DNA from: Oligoflexales bacterium
GTDB taxonomy: Bacteria; Bdellovibrionota_B; Oligoflexia; Oligoflexales; RGVZ01
DNA: 43,061 nt
NCBI GenBank assembly: GCA_947468665.1
Contig: CANILH010000020.1
Coordinates: 1-43,061, forward strand
Reading direction: 5' to 3'
The translations under genes were made by a program, and so were the position numbers. Numbering within the stretch: position 1 is the first letter of the stretch; every line of letters starts with the position of its first letter. Shown here piece by piece: positions 33,334 through 43,061 of the stretch. The notes beneath the pieces were generated by a model that searched no databases, was not told where the DNA came from, and was given only the letters and a program-made list of their open reading frames with translations.

Positions 33334-34311
33334 ATGAAATCATACGATATTACCAGCGTCTGCAACGCATTGATGGACGTTCTTATTGAAACTACAGACG
33401 AGGACATCAAACACCTCGGACTTACCAAAGGCATTATGCATTTGGTTGACAGCGACCGACAGCGCGAGGTGCTCAAGCACTTCCAGTCAAAACCAAAAGT
33501 CACGGAACTGGGTGGAAGCTCCCTGAACGCGATCCGTACACTGGCGAGTCTTGGTCACAAAACCGTGTTCGCGGGCATGGTCAATGACGACGAGTTCGGC
33601 ACCCACATCCGCGAGCGTATGAAGTCACTCGGAATCAAGGCTTACCTGGGAGGGCACAACCACGAAAGCACAGGCACGTGCCTGATCCTCATCACTCCAG
33701 ACGGTGAGCGCACGATGAACACGAATCTTGGCGCCAGCCGCCTTTATGACGCGACCCATATCCCGCACCAGGAAATCGCCGCCTCACACGTATTCCATTT
33801 TTGCGGATACCAGTGGGATACCGATGACCAAAAATCCGCCCTCAAAAACTCCATCAAAACAGCTCACGAGAACAATACCATCATTTCCTTTGACGTGGCT
33901 GACCCGTTTGTCGTTAACCGCAACCGTGATGATTTCATCAGCCTCATCCGCGAGGAGGCCGACATCGTATTCGCCAACAAGGAAGAAGCGCGCCTCTTGT
34001 TTAACACGACGCCAGAAGACACCGCTCGCCGTATTGCCGAGACTGGTTCCATCGCCGTTGTAAAACTTGGCTCTGACGGCGCGCTGATCGTCAAAGGTAA
34101 AGAAGAGTTCAGAATCAAGCCAATCGCGACAAAAGTCGTTGATACCACCGCTGCTGGCGATATGTTTGCCGCAGGATTTCTGCATGGGTTTTTATCCGGA
34201 CGCGACATGGCAATCTGCGGCAAAATCGCGGCGACACTCGCCAGTGACGTGATCTCTCGCATCGGCGCGCGCGTCAGTGACGAGGCTCTGGCGGCTGTTC
34301 GCAAGCTATAA
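33334..34311 (+). CDS. PfkB-family carbohydrate kinase, adenosine-kinase-like
   Basis: A 325-residue ribokinase-superfamily enzyme, GGAG eight bases before ATG 33334. N-terminal KVTELGGSSLNAIRTLASLG gives the substrate-lid pattern; VFAGMVNDDEFG follows. The ATP/anion-hole motif is DTTAAGDMFAAGFL (D270 onward, with catalytic base D276), where most members have DTTGAGD. The TGTCLILITPDGERTMNTNLGAS segment is typical of adenosine kinase or related sugar kinases. The substrate cannot be fixed from sequence alone; adenosine kinase is the best guess. It may be the last gene of the MBL operon, but a promoter of its own cannot be excluded. Confidence 0.85.
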   Translation: MKSYDITSVCNALMDVLIETTDEDIKHLGLTKGIMHLVDSDRQREVLKHFQSKPKVTELGGSSLNAIRTLASLGHKTVFAGMVNDDEFGTHIRERMKSLGIKAYLGGHNHESTGTCLILITPDGERTMNTNLGASRLYDATHIPHQEIAASHVFHFCGYQWDTDDQKSALKNSIKTAHENNTIISFDVADPFVVNRNRDDFISLIREEADIVFANKEEARLLFNTTPEDTARRIAETGSIAVVKLGSDGALIVKGKEEFRIKPIATKVVDTTAAGDMFAAGFLHGFLSGRDMAICGKIAATLASDVISRIGARVSDEALAAVRKL

Positions 34312-34330
34312 ATTGATCGCGGCAGCGCGC

Positions 34331-34350
34331 AACGCCGATATCTGGCGTTT
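34331..34350 (+). terminator. Weak terminator hairpin after the PfkB gene
   Basis: AACGCC (34331-34336) and GGCGTT (34344-34349) form a six-base-pair stem with a seven-base loop, followed by only TT. It lies between convergent genes. Short stem and poor T tract make it a tentative call. Confidence 0.3.
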
Positions 34351-34360
34351 TGAGCGAAAT

Positions 34361-34657
34361 CTACCAGGGACTGGGAGCCAAAGGCTCATTGATGAAGTCA
34401 GTTTTGGCCTGCTCGTCGAGATAAAACTCGGCACCCCGCAGGACGTCGTAATAATATTTTTCCGCTTTTTTGCGGCTGGTGAATTCTACAGTCGCCTCAC
34501 GAAATTCTTTCAGGGCGGGAACTGTGTAGTACAAGTAAACGCGGTAAATGCCGTTAGGACGAAACTCAAACGACACCTGATTGGCAGTATAAGACCAGGC
34601 TTCGGTTGCCCAGGATAATATTAACAGCAACGCTAATGAGTATTTTTTAGTCACCAC
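34361..34657 (-). CDS. Small exported protein of unknown function
   Basis: A 98-residue protein, start GTG 34657 (a GGGGG run precedes it). Signal peptide MVTKKYSLALLLILSWATEAWS, then a beta-strand-rich mature part of about 75 residues (TANQVSFEFRPNGIYRVYLYYT) with many tyrosines and no cysteine. The RKKAEKYYYDVLRGAEFYL segment is amphipathic. No family recognised. It sits alone between pfkB and lepB. Confidence 0.7.
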   Translation of the reverse strand: MVTKKYSLALLLILSWATEAWSYTANQVSFEFRPNGIYRVYLYYTVPALKEFREATVEFTSRKKAEKYYYDVLRGAEFYLDEQAKTDFINEPLAPSPW

Positions 34658-34850
34658 GCCCCCTTCATACCTTATAAAAGCCCTCGATGGGATCTATCGG
34701 TAGATTTGCGTCAGAACTAAGTATCACCGCAGACTCAGGAGTAACGCCAAACACACCTAACCCGTAAATAAAAATGGCTAATTCTTATTAAAATATGATA
34801 TTTCCAAGCTTCCTTTTCAGCCTATTTTACTCGCGAGGAATTGCCGCATT

Positions 34851-35624
34851 ATGACAACCGAAAGCACAACTGACTTGACCGGCAGTAACGTCACTCCCAA
34901 AGAAAAACCAGGGATGTTCAGCTTTGAGAACCTCAAAAGCTTAGGTATTCTGATTGTAGCTGTACTTGCGATTCGCTGGAGCATCGCCTCTCCCTATTAC
35001 GTTCCCACATCCTCCATGGAGCCAACTATTAAGGTTGGAGACCGCCTTCTTGCCTGGAAACTCGCTTATAATCTAAAAATCCCGTTCACCGACACCGCTC
35101 TAATTTCCTGGGGGTCGCCGAAACGCGGGGACATTATTGTGTTTAAATACCCAAAAGATCCCGATATCGACTATGTCAAGCGCGTGGTGGCCATAGGTGG
35201 AGATCAGGTCCAGCTAATGGACGACATCCTCTATATCAACGGTAAAGCCCAGGTCCGGGCTGAGCATAATCAGGACCGCTCCGTAATCGAGGACATCGTC
35301 GACGAGAAAGACTACAAGCTCCTCTACCGTGAGAACCTTGAAGGCCTTGACCACTGGGTCATGCAAAACAAACCTGAATACAGGCGCTCACTGCGTGCCT
35401 GGTGGCCGGATGTCAGTGGCAAACCATACACTGTGCCCGAGGGAAGCGTGTTCTGCGTCGGCGATAACCGAGACAATTCGAGTGACTCGCGGGTTTGGGG
35501 TGAGGTGCCCCTGTCCTACGTCCGTGGACGGGCGTTATTTGTTGTTTGGAGCATTTGGACCCCAAAAGGCGAGTTCTTGCCGTCTCTCAGATTTGACCGC
35601 TTTGGCAAATGGTTGGATACTTAA
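34851..35624 (+). CDS. lepB: Signal peptidase I
   Basis: Type I signal peptidase, which removes Sec and Tat signal peptides of exported proteins. The 257-residue product has one N-terminal membrane helix (about 28-45), then catalytic S55 (VPTSSMEPT), a box B GDRLLAWKLAY, K110 (YVKRVVAIGGD) as the general base, and box E GDNRDNSSDSRVWGEVP. The Ser-Lys dyad is intact. A longer insert (about 130-190, RAEHNQDRSV to ARAWWPDV-like SLRAWWPDV) lies between boxes D and E, as in several proteobacterial enzymes. It would serve the many secreted proteins in this window. Next gene follows after 59 bases. Confidence 0.95.
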   Translation: MTTESTTDLTGSNVTPKEKPGMFSFENLKSLGILIVAVLAIRWSIASPYYVPTSSMEPTIKVGDRLLAWKLAYNLKIPFTDTALISWGSPKRGDIIVFKYPKDPDIDYVKRVVAIGGDQVQLMDDILYINGKAQVRAEHNQDRSVIEDIVDEKDYKLLYRENLEGLDHWVMQNKPEYRRSLRAWWPDVSGKPYTVPEGSVFCVGDNRDNSSDSRVWGEVPLSYVRGRALFVVWSIWTPKGEFLPSLRFDRFGKWLDT

Positions 35625-35683
35625 TATAGACGCTCCTTTGATGGAGATCGGTTCCTGTATATCGACGAAGGGGAGTAAACCAA

Positions 35684-36088
35684 ATGAGTTCTCCAAAAAA
35701 ACCAAAACCCGCGGCGAAAACGGGCACAGCGGCTAAAAAAAACACCGTTGCTGTGACCACTGAGAAAATCGCCCCCAAAGATCCACCGCCCGCTCAGGAG
35801 GAGATCTTGTTTGTGCGCGAGTACTGGACTGGCGACAGCCGGGACGGCGCACTTACAAATGGGGACGGCTATCATTATTACCGCATGACGAAGTCAGGTA
35901 AAATCCTTGAAGCCTATGAAAGCTACGAACTGGAAGACGGACGCGAATGCGCGAGTCCCTGTCCTGAGATGCTTAACGTTCACTGGATTGATGATCTTGG
36001 CTACGAGGATTTTGAAATCCTCGACACCATTAAAGAATTTGATTTCTCTCGAGTTAAAGATATAGCAAGCGGGATAGAGTCGTTCTAA
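35684..36088 (+). CDS. Acidic protein with a lysine-rich leader
   Basis: A 134-residue protein, start ATG 35684 behind GGGGAG. Residues 1-37 are a flexible Lys/Ala/Pro-rich tail (KKPKPAAKTGTAAKKN), which contrasts with the acidic body. The body has EILFVREYWTGD, GDGYHYYRMTKSGKILEAYESYELE and LGYEDFEIL; the central part is rich in Tyr, Glu and Asp. Two cysteines sit close (ECASPC). No membrane part, no known motif. The bipartite charge suggests interaction with a nucleic acid or an acidic partner through the tail; that is an inference. Confidence 0.7.
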   Translation: MSSPKKPKPAAKTGTAAKKNTVAVTTEKIAPKDPPPAQEEILFVREYWTGDSRDGALTNGDGYHYYRMTKSGKILEAYESYELEDGRECASPCPEMLNVHWIDDLGYEDFEILDTIKEFDFSRVKDIASGIESF

Positions 36089-36090
36089 GC

Positions 36091-36318
36091 TTATGCCACA
36101 TCCTCTGACTCAAACTGCCCGAGAAGACGAGACGAGCCCCTTGTGCTCAATACGTGGGCATACCAGCCGAGAGTTTGCTCAACGAGCCAACCATAAGCAT
36201 TAAATTGAGCGGAAGGAATCAACTCCTCGCAGAAGTCCACAAAGTCTTCCATCGACCCGTTGGGGTTTTCTCGAACCCATTCCTTCACAGATCGTTTGAA
36301 TTTGTTTGTATCAAACAT
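36091..36318 (-). CDS. Small acidic protein of unknown function
   Basis: A 75-residue protein with AAGGA about eleven bases before ATG 36318. It is mostly helical (FKRSVKEWVRENPNGSMEDFVDFCEELIP) with a compact aromatic C-terminal helix. The segment spacing W.R.NP.GS.EDF.DFCE resembles small nucleoid-adjacent or regulatory proteins but I cannot name a family. It converges on the 35684 gene with a two-base gap. Real because of a good ribosome site and clean coding pattern. Confidence 0.65.
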   Translation of the reverse strand: MFDTNKFKRSVKEWVRENPNGSMEDFVDFCEELIPSAQFNAYGWLVEQTLGWYAHVLSTRGSSRLLGQFESEDVA

Positions 36319-36455
36319 TAAACTCGTCCTTTCAGGGTTTGCTTGGCACAGTGGTGATCTATACTCAACGCTGTACCAGCATGTCCTATTCCATGGGTCG
36401 GCAAATTTTTCCGTCCCTTAAGTCAACACCCCTCATAAGATGGGAATTAGCTGAA

Positions 36456-37130
36456 ATGCCAAAGTCCTTACCCCTTAGTCTCTTTGTTGATACCGCCAAA
36501 ATTTGGCAGTCAGACAAATTTTCGGAACTATCCGCTCTTTCCTACCTAGGAAAGCCCTTAGTGGCATGGCTAAGCCAAGCGCTGGATCAATTGGGAGTCG
36601 GTGACAGCCCTGTCATCAAGGGCAAAGTGCATCCAGGAGCGATCATAGAGGGTCGCGTTTATATCGCTGAAGGCGCAACCGTTGAGCCCACCGCGTATAT
36701 CCAGGGTCCATGCGTTATTGGCCCGGGTGCGGAAGTGCGACACGGCGCCTATATTCGCGGTAATGTGTGGATCGGCGCCAAAGCTGTTGTCGGACATACA
36801 ACAGAAGTGAAGGGCAGCGTATTCTTTGATGGCGCGAAAGCCGGCCATTTCGCTTATGTAGGTGATTCTCTTCTTGGGCGGGACGTCAACCTCGGCGCCG
36901 GCACAAAGCTCGCCAACCTCAAGCTCCGCGGCGACGAAATCAGAGTCAAAGACCCTATAACAGGCACTTTGATCGCTACAGGACTCCGCAAATTCAGCGC
37001 CATCATGGGAGATAACTCACAGACCGGATGCAACAGCGTACTGTCGCCCGGTACATTACTCATGCCTGACACGGCCGTGTTGCCGTGCGTTCATTATCAT
37101 GGAACTCTTCTCAAGGGTTTCGCCCGCTAA
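36456..37130 (+). CDS. Left-handed beta-helix (hexapeptide-repeat) protein
   Basis: A 224-residue protein. The frame is open to 36306 with several ATGs, none with a strong ribosome site; ATG 36456 is used because the following text (MPKSLPLSLFVDTAKIWQ) begins the family-like helical part. From about 50 it shows hexapeptide repeats typical of acyl- or nucleotidyl-transferases: GVGDSPVIKGKVHPGAIIEG, VYIAEGATVEPTAYIQGP, VIGPGAEVRHGAYIRGNVWI, and later YVGDSLLGRDVNLGAGTKLANL, as in the C-terminal GlmU half. No pyrophosphorylase domain is present, so it is a stand-alone trimeric beta-helix. Acetyl-donor sites cannot be confirmed, so substrate is unknown. Divergent from the 36091 gene. Confidence 0.8.
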   Translation: MPKSLPLSLFVDTAKIWQSDKFSELSALSYLGKPLVAWLSQALDQLGVGDSPVIKGKVHPGAIIEGRVYIAEGATVEPTAYIQGPCVIGPGAEVRHGAYIRGNVWIGAKAVVGHTTEVKGSVFFDGAKAGHFAYVGDSLLGRDVNLGAGTKLANLKLRGDEIRVKDPITGTLIATGLRKFSAIMGDNSQTGCNSVLSPGTLLMPDTAVLPCVHYHGTLLKGFAR

Positions 37131-37332
37131 GTAGACAGATTGGCCGGTCACCCAACTTTGTCTCTTTACAGATTTTTTATTTCCGGATAACCTTTTTGGA
37201 AATCATGCATTTTTAATTTTTTTTGTTTCTATGATAACGGTTCTGATGAGGGTTCCCAGGGAGGGAATCTTCAGTTGCACGAAACGAGCGGTCGTTTGTC
37301 TATCTCGTTTTCATCCATTTCAAGGAGGATTT

Positions 37333-38952
<1,620 letters not shown>

Positions 38953-38996
38953 GACCTAGACCTTCAGGAAAAAACTAACTCGGATATAACGAGAAC

Positions 38997-39039
38997 AAAA
39001 AAGCCCCCCCCCCGAACGCCAGTTTGGGGGGGGGCTTTT
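38997..39039. terminator. Terminator with an extreme C10/G9 stem
   Basis: AAAAAAGC10GAAC, loop GCCA, then GTTTG9CTTTT. The stem is almost only G-C pairs and ends in a short T tract. Ends the subtilisin transcript. The homopolymer length could be subject to read error. Confidence 0.85.
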
Positions 39040-39063
39040 CTTCGTAAAAATCCGATATTCACA

Positions 39064-39090
39064 GCATATTTCCATCACCGCATATTTCCA
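39064..39090. repeat. Direct repeat GCATATTTCCA, period 16
   Basis: GCATATTTCCA occurs at 39064-39074 and 39080-39090, and a partly inverted GAAATATCGC follows at about 39097. It lies between the terminator and the adhesin gene and may be a regulatory element; nothing else in that gap is recognisable. Confidence 0.3.
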
Positions 39091-39221
39091 ACCTTTGAAA
39101 TATCGCCGCAGACTCTATAAATTACCAATAATTTCATTCTGTTAAATAGACAGGCTACTTTTCCCTCAAGCTCCCCCTTCGCTCCTCCGACATCTATTAC
39201 TGGATCGAATCGGGGACTAAC

Positions 39222-42200
39222 ATGCAGCGGACAGGAGTTATCGCTATTTATTTCAAAGCCACAGCCATCATGCTGGTGGTTATGACTATTAACGCCTGCG
39301 GTGGAGCCGTTAAGTCATCGATCAAAGTCCAACTCGCCCAAGGGGCTAGCAACGACCCCACCATCACCGCCGCAGATCCCGCCAATCCCAAAGCTGGCGA
39401 CATAGTCTTTCTGACCGGCAAGAAGTTTCCTACTCGTACAAGTAATCTCGTCGCACGGGTCATCCTGGCTGACACTGGTACCAAGGACTCGACGCTGACT
39501 GTCACAAACGCGACCAAGGCCTCATTCACGGTTCAGGCCGATACCGCAAGCGAGATCAAAACGATCCTGATGATGCGTGATGGCAAAACATTGGCGCGCT
39601 TTGATATCGTTCCGGCTGCGGTCGCGACCATTGACGCTCTGACATTCAGCCCGGCCGCCGGATCCTACGGAGGCACTCAATCTGTTACAATCGCGTCGGC
39701 ACAGCCAAACGTGACCATTTATTACACCACCGACGGTTCCACTCCTACGACGAGCTCTAGTGCATACTCTGGTGCCATTACAGTCGCCGCGTCTGAAACC
39801 ATTACAGCTTACGCGGTCAAAAAAGGCTTTAATGATTCGGCACTCTCCACAGCCGCGTATGTCATAAATGGCCCTGCGGCTGACCCAACATTCTCGCTTG
39901 CGACCGGCTCGTACTCCTCCGCTCAAAGTGTCGCTATTACGTCTACAACCACTAACGCCATAATCTACTACACTTCAGATGGGTCCACACCGACCTCGTC
40001 CTCCACCGCATACTCATCGGCCATCTCCGTATCATCGACACAAACCATCAAAGCATTCGCCACCAAGGCCAACTTCACCGACTCCGGTGTGGGAATGGCT
40101 ACCTACACCATCACCGGAACTGCAGCAGCCCCAACCACCAACGTCGCCGTCGGTGACTACGGCCCGACTCAGTCGGTGACTCTTAGCTCCGCGACCTCAG
40201 GCGCGACTATCCACTACAACACCGGTGATGGCACACAAACCGCTCCCACATGCTCTAATGGCAGTACGGCGATGCCAATATCTGTGGCGGCGACCACCAC
40301 CATCAAAGCCATCGCCTGTAAAGAAAACTTCACCGACTCTAGCGACAGGCCATTCCACTACACAATCAACGGTGCTGTCGCCACGCCGACATTCTCTGTG
40401 ACCGAGGGAGACTACGGCCCAACCCAGAGTGTTGCCTTAAGCACCGCAACAGCGGGAGCGACCATTTATTACACGACAAATGGCTCGACACCGAATACAG
40501 GATCAAACGTCTACTCGTCAGCAATTTCCGTATCGTCGACTCAAACCATAACAGCATTCGCCACAAAACCCTTCTACGTTGACTCCGGCGTCGGAGCTGC
40601 TGCCTACACAATAAACGGCGCAGTCCAAACTCCAGTAGCATCAGTCACCACCGGAGGCTACAGCAACGACCAGTCGGTGACTCTCGCCTCGATTCCCATG
40701 GCAGCGGACATTTACTACACGACTGATGGCGTCACGACCCCAACAACCAGCAGCACACACTATACCGGCACGATTACTATTTCCGGCACGACGACACTTC
40801 AGGCCATAGCTGTCATGTCTGATTACATTAATTCGGCCGTTATGACTGAGACCTATACCATGACCGCCGCGACACCGATCGCTGACGTCGCCGTCGGTGG
40901 CTACCTCTCCATACAATCGGTGACTCTTAGCTCAGTGACTGCAGGCGCGACGATCCACTACAACACCGGTGACGGCACCCAAACCGCTCCCACGTGCTCT
41001 AATGGCAGTACGTCGATGCCAATCTCCGTGGCGGCGACCACCACAATCAAGGCCGTCGCCTGTAAAGAAAACTTCACCGACTCTAGCGTCGAGGCATTCC
41101 CCTACACCATCAATGGCACCGCGGCTGATCCGGTAATTACTGTGACAAGCTACACCACCAAAACAGTCCAGATGACATCGGCGACTGCCGGAGCAAGCGT
41201 TTACTACACCACCGACAACTCTACTCCATCGGCATCATCGATACTATATACCGGCTCTGTGTCCTTGACCGGAGCTCCCACAATAAAAGCCATTACCATT
41301 AAGGCCGGATACTCCAATAGCGCAGTGACCTCCTACGACTTCAACTTCGACCAGGCAAGAGACTACGCGGCCTCAAGCGTCAATTATATGAGACACTTCA
41401 AAACTGGGGATAACCTCAATGGGTGGCACGCGGATCGTGGCACTACTCTCGCGGTCATATCGACGTCTCCCGCCGGAAGTCCAAACTCCAGTACTCTGAT
41501 GGCTACTCCCGGCGATGGGCTCTATTCGGACGCCGGCTACGGCCAAGGAGCGGAACTTCCGAACCTGACGCAAGACTTTACCATTGAGCTATGGCTATAC
41601 GTGGATAGTTTTGTCGCTGGTGATGGCGGATCCGTCAATCCCGCTAAACGAGTGAAAGTTCATTTACTCGGATTGGATATCGGCTACCCTCTTGGCTTGG
41701 AAATTACGTCAGACGGGGGACTAACTACTTGCGTGGACTGCGCGAATATTCAGGGATATTTACAATACTCCTCAACTAGCGCGTCAGTGATCCAACTCCA
41801 AACATGGCAGCACATCGCCGTGGTGGGAAAAGTCGGGAGCGGTGTCAAGACATTTGTAGATGGAGAGGAGGTCAACAGTATAAATCGCTTGCCAGCAGAT
41901 AATGGCGAAGGGGACTGGGGTTCTCCTGCCCATCTTGCTTTATTCACTACGCATGACGCCGGTTTTTACGCGAATACTTTTGTTTCCAACATGCGCATGT
42001 CCCAGATCGCACGCTACGGCACGGCCTTTACGCCGAAGTTTGTAAACTTCGCCAATTACGGCGGCGTAAAAACTCTCGCTACATCGTTGCTGCTCCACAT
42101 GGACGGCGCGAACAACTCGACAACGATTACCGACTCCGCGGCGGCCGCCCACAGTGCCTCGGTGGATGGCACTGCCGCGAAAATCTCAACAACCCAAAGC

Positions 42201-42884
42201 AAATTTGGCGGATCGAGCGCTTATTTTGATGGATCAAGCGGGATTCAAATTGCTCGTGCCACTGACTTAGCATTCGGCGGCGTGTATCAAGACTTCACCA
42301 TTGAGATGTGGCTCTATCCAGTCGCCGAACATGGTTATGATATATTTTTCGAGGGACGGATGCCCAATTCTTTTGGCGATCCTGGCTTTGGTATTAACGC
42401 CGCCGAGACTGATAACGGCACAGGCTTTCAATACGGGTTTGCGTTCTATGACGAGTGGAATGGCGGGGGAGCCCTCAGCACACCAGGCGCTGGTATTGCA
42501 CTGAATACTTGGAGCCACTTCGCTCTTGTAAGGTCTGGCACCACTGTCACTTACTACGTCAACGGGGTCGCTAGAGGCTCTCAGACATTCACCTTTTCTG
42601 GAAATGCTCTTAATCCGGAATGGAACGAGGGCTACATCAGACTTGGCGCGATCAAGGACAGCTATGACAATCAAAATAACTACAACGGCTATATGGACGA
42701 GGTCCGAATCACCAACGGGCAGGCTCTCTACACCTCAAACTTCACACCGGCTACCACGGCGTTTACGCCCCTCGTAACCTATCGATGCTATGCCAATGGT
42801 GTCCTCACCAGTGATTTGAACGGCAGTGGAACAGGAACGTGTAGCGGCGATGGACGAGCCTACATCAACGCCGTCGGGCAGTGA
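39222..42884 (+). CDS. Large repeat surface lipoprotein with CHB_HEX_C and LamG-like domains
   Basis: A 1220-residue lipoprotein (lipobox INAC, lipid Cys 26; GGGGA before ATG 39222). Order: an IPT/TIG-like domain (about 40-130); seven repeats of about 80-85 residues (about 140-710) of the chitobiase C-terminal type, each with the IYYTTDGSTPT-like hairpin and a TIKAxAxKxxFxDS strand; then two LamG/concanavalin-like domains (about 715-945, QDFTIELWLYVD; about 950-1185, QDFTIEMWLYP); and a short Cys end. Repeats 3 and 6 carry an added TCSNGST insert with a second cysteine (IACKENF), giving a likely disulfide. Presumed surface adhesin or carbohydrate-binding scaffold. It is preceded by a terminator, so transcribed alone. 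Confidence 0.85.
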   Translation: MQRTGVIAIYFKATAIMLVVMTINACGGAVKSSIKVQLAQGASNDPTITAADPANPKAGDIVFLTGKKFPTRTSNLVARVILADTGTKDSTLTVTNATKASFTVQADTASEIKTILMMRDGKTLARFDIVPAAVATIDALTFSPAAGSYGGTQSVTIASAQPNVTIYYTTDGSTPTTSSSAYSGAITVAASETITAYAVKKGFNDSALSTAAYVINGPAADPTFSLATGSYSSAQSVAITSTTTNAIIYYTSDGSTPTSSSTAYSSAISVSSTQTIKAFATKANFTDSGVGMATYTITGTAAAPTTNVAVGDYGPTQSVTLSSATSGATIHYNTGDGTQTAPTCSNGSTAMPISVAATTTIKAIACKENFTDSSDRPFHYTINGAVATPTFSVTEGDYGPTQSVALSTATAGATIYYTTNGSTPNTGSNVYSSAISVSSTQTITAFATKPFYVDSGVGAAAYTINGAVQTPVASVTTGGYSNDQSVTLASIPMAADIYYTTDGVTTPTTSSTHYTGTITISGTTTLQAIAVMSDYINSAVMTETYTMTAATPIADVAVGGYLSIQSVTLSSVTAGATIHYNTGDGTQTAPTCSNGSTSMPISVAATTTIKAVACKENFTDSSVEAFPYTINGTAADPVITVTSYTTKTVQMTSATAGASVYYTTDNSTPSASSILYTGSVSLTGAPTIKAITIKAGYSNSAVTSYDFNFDQARDYAASSVNYMRHFKTGDNLNGWHADRGTTLAVISTSPAGSPNSSTLMATPGDGLYSDAGYGQGAELPNLTQDFTIELWLYVDSFVAGDGGSVNPAKRVKVHLLGLDIGYPLGLEITSDGGLTTCVDCANIQGYLQYSSTSASVIQLQTWQHIAVVGKVGSGVKTFVDGEEVNSINRLPADNGEGDWGSPAHLALFTTHDAGFYANTFVSNMRMSQIARYGTAFTPKFVNFANYGGVKTLATSLLLHMDGANNSTTITDSAAAAHSASVDGTAAKISTTQSKFGGSSAYFDGSSGIQIARATDLAFGGVYQDFTIEMWLYPVAEHGYDIFFEGRMPNSFGDPGFGINAAETDNGTGFQYGFAFYDEWNGGGALSTPGAGIALNTWSHFALVRSGTTVTYYVNGVARGSQTFTFSGNALNPEWNEGYIRLGAIKDSYDNQNNYNGYMDEVRITNGQALYTSNFTPATTAFTPLVTYRCYANGVLTSDLNGSGTGTCSGDGRAYINAVGQ
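40131..40382 (+). repeat. CHB_HEX repeat 3 (Cys-containing copy A)
   Basis: This 252-base unit encodes the third repeat with the TCSNGST insert. It is nearly the same as repeat 6 at 40875-41126: in the central ~145 bases I count about 11 differences, mostly third-position changes. Confidence 0.85.
40875..41126 (+). repeat. CHB_HEX repeat 6 (Cys-containing copy B)
   Basis: The near-duplicate of repeat 3, 744 bases downstream, with the same length, the same insert and the shared run ending GKENF-like ACKENFTDSS. The two are much closer to each other than to the intervening repeats 4 and 5. Confidence 0.85.
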
Positions 42885-42909
42885 GGTCAGAGCGGTTATT
42901 GGCAAATAT

Positions 42910-42947
42910 TTGAGATGCATCTAAAATATATTTTAGAAGCACCTCAA
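42910..42947. promoter_or_regulatory. 38-base inverted repeat abutting a start codon
   Basis: The arms TTGAGATGCATCTAAAATA (42910-42928) and TATTTTAGAAGCACCTCAA (42929-42947) match at 17 of 19 positions with no loop gap. It touches the ATG at 42948. As DNA it could be an operator; as RNA a hairpin that hides the start. Confidence 0.6.
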
Positions 42948-43061
42948 ATGAATGAAATAACTAGAAGTTTCAAAGTGTTATTAGAGAGGCGCCTGCATGA
43001 CTTGGAGCGATTGGCACCCTCAGCGAACCTCATTCAGGTCTTATTGGGCCCTCGTCAGGTC
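42948..43061 (+). CDS. AAA_14-type ATPase, N-terminal part only (cut by the window edge)
   Basis: The first 38 codons are visible, starting at ATG 42948. It reads RSFKVLLERRLHDLERLAPS then ANLIQVLLGPRQV, and the window ends exactly where the Walker A GKT would follow. This is the opening of the AAA_14/DUF4143 family, like the gene at 700-1995 (LLVQGARQVGKT). There is no Shine-Dalgarno sequence; a 38-base inverted repeat ends one base before the start. The rest of the gene lies outside this window, so completeness is unknown. Confidence 0.65.
   Translation, partial: MNEITRSFKVLLERRLHDLERLAPSANLIQVLLGPRQV

Noticed and set aside
39522..39926. Minus-strand frames under the repeat surface protein
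   Set aside because: Arg/Cys/Gly-rich text that mirrors the repeat codons; shadow of the coding strand.
40131..41126. CRISPR-like regular repeats
   Set aside because: The repeats are about 250 bases, coding and in frame, with no short direct repeats plus unique spacers; they are protein domain repeats.

Overview
This window looks like chromosomal DNA of a motile Gram-negative bacterium of mid GC content. The evidence is lipobox lipoproteins, a predicted outer-membrane barrel, a flagellin, a chemoreceptor and signal peptidase I. The mix of many secreted hydrolases, Trx-fold lipoproteins, MBL proteins and a long CHB_HEX/LamG surface protein recalls Oligoflexia or other Bdellovibrionota. That placement is an inference from gene content; there is no rRNA or other phylogenetic marker here. 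I see no tRNA, rRNA, CRISPR array or complete mobile element.

Layout. Positions 1-3100 are an AT-rich accessory stretch: a decayed integrase-type transposase, an AAA_14/DUF4143 ATPase behind two tandem palindromes, a BrnT/BrnA toxin-antitoxin pair whose toxin is frameshifted, and a small exported protein. Positions 3200-7200 hold a two-gene RNA-repair operon, Hen1 then Pnkp, closed by a strong terminator. Positions 7200-13430 carry small hydrolases, a DoxX membrane protein, and exported proteins that include a transglutaminase-elicitor-like lipoprotein and a papain-family protease. Positions 13678-17085 form a tight five-gene operon: three different thioredoxin-fold exported proteins with CxxC motifs, a DUF4266-like lipoprotein and a DUF3570-like barrel. 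Positions 17089-19964 are a minus-strand cluster led by hflX.

Positions 20490-23319 hold a chemoreceptor followed by a short divergent flagellin, behind a sigma-28-like promoter. Positions 23339-26993 carry a HAD/DUF2183-like phosphatase, a membrane SpoIIE-type PP2C phosphatase and an amino-acid-type binding protein. Then come nadB and pgsA. Positions 30195-33301 are an unusual four-gene operon: an unknown protein, a metallo-beta-lactamase-fold enzyme with an intact metal motif, a paralogue that has lost that motif, and a small membrane protein. A PfkB/adenosine-type kinase, lepB, small unknowns and a left-handed beta-helix protein follow. The right end has a secreted subtilisin, a 1220-residue repeat surface lipoprotein, and the first 38 codons of a second AAA_14-type ATPase whose start codon abuts a 38-base inverted repeat.

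The best candidates for something undescribed are the paired active/inactive MBL operon and the triple-thioredoxin envelope operon. The second tier is the frameshifted BrnT, the tandem hairpins upstream of the chemoreceptor, and the palindromes in front of both AAA_14 ATPases.
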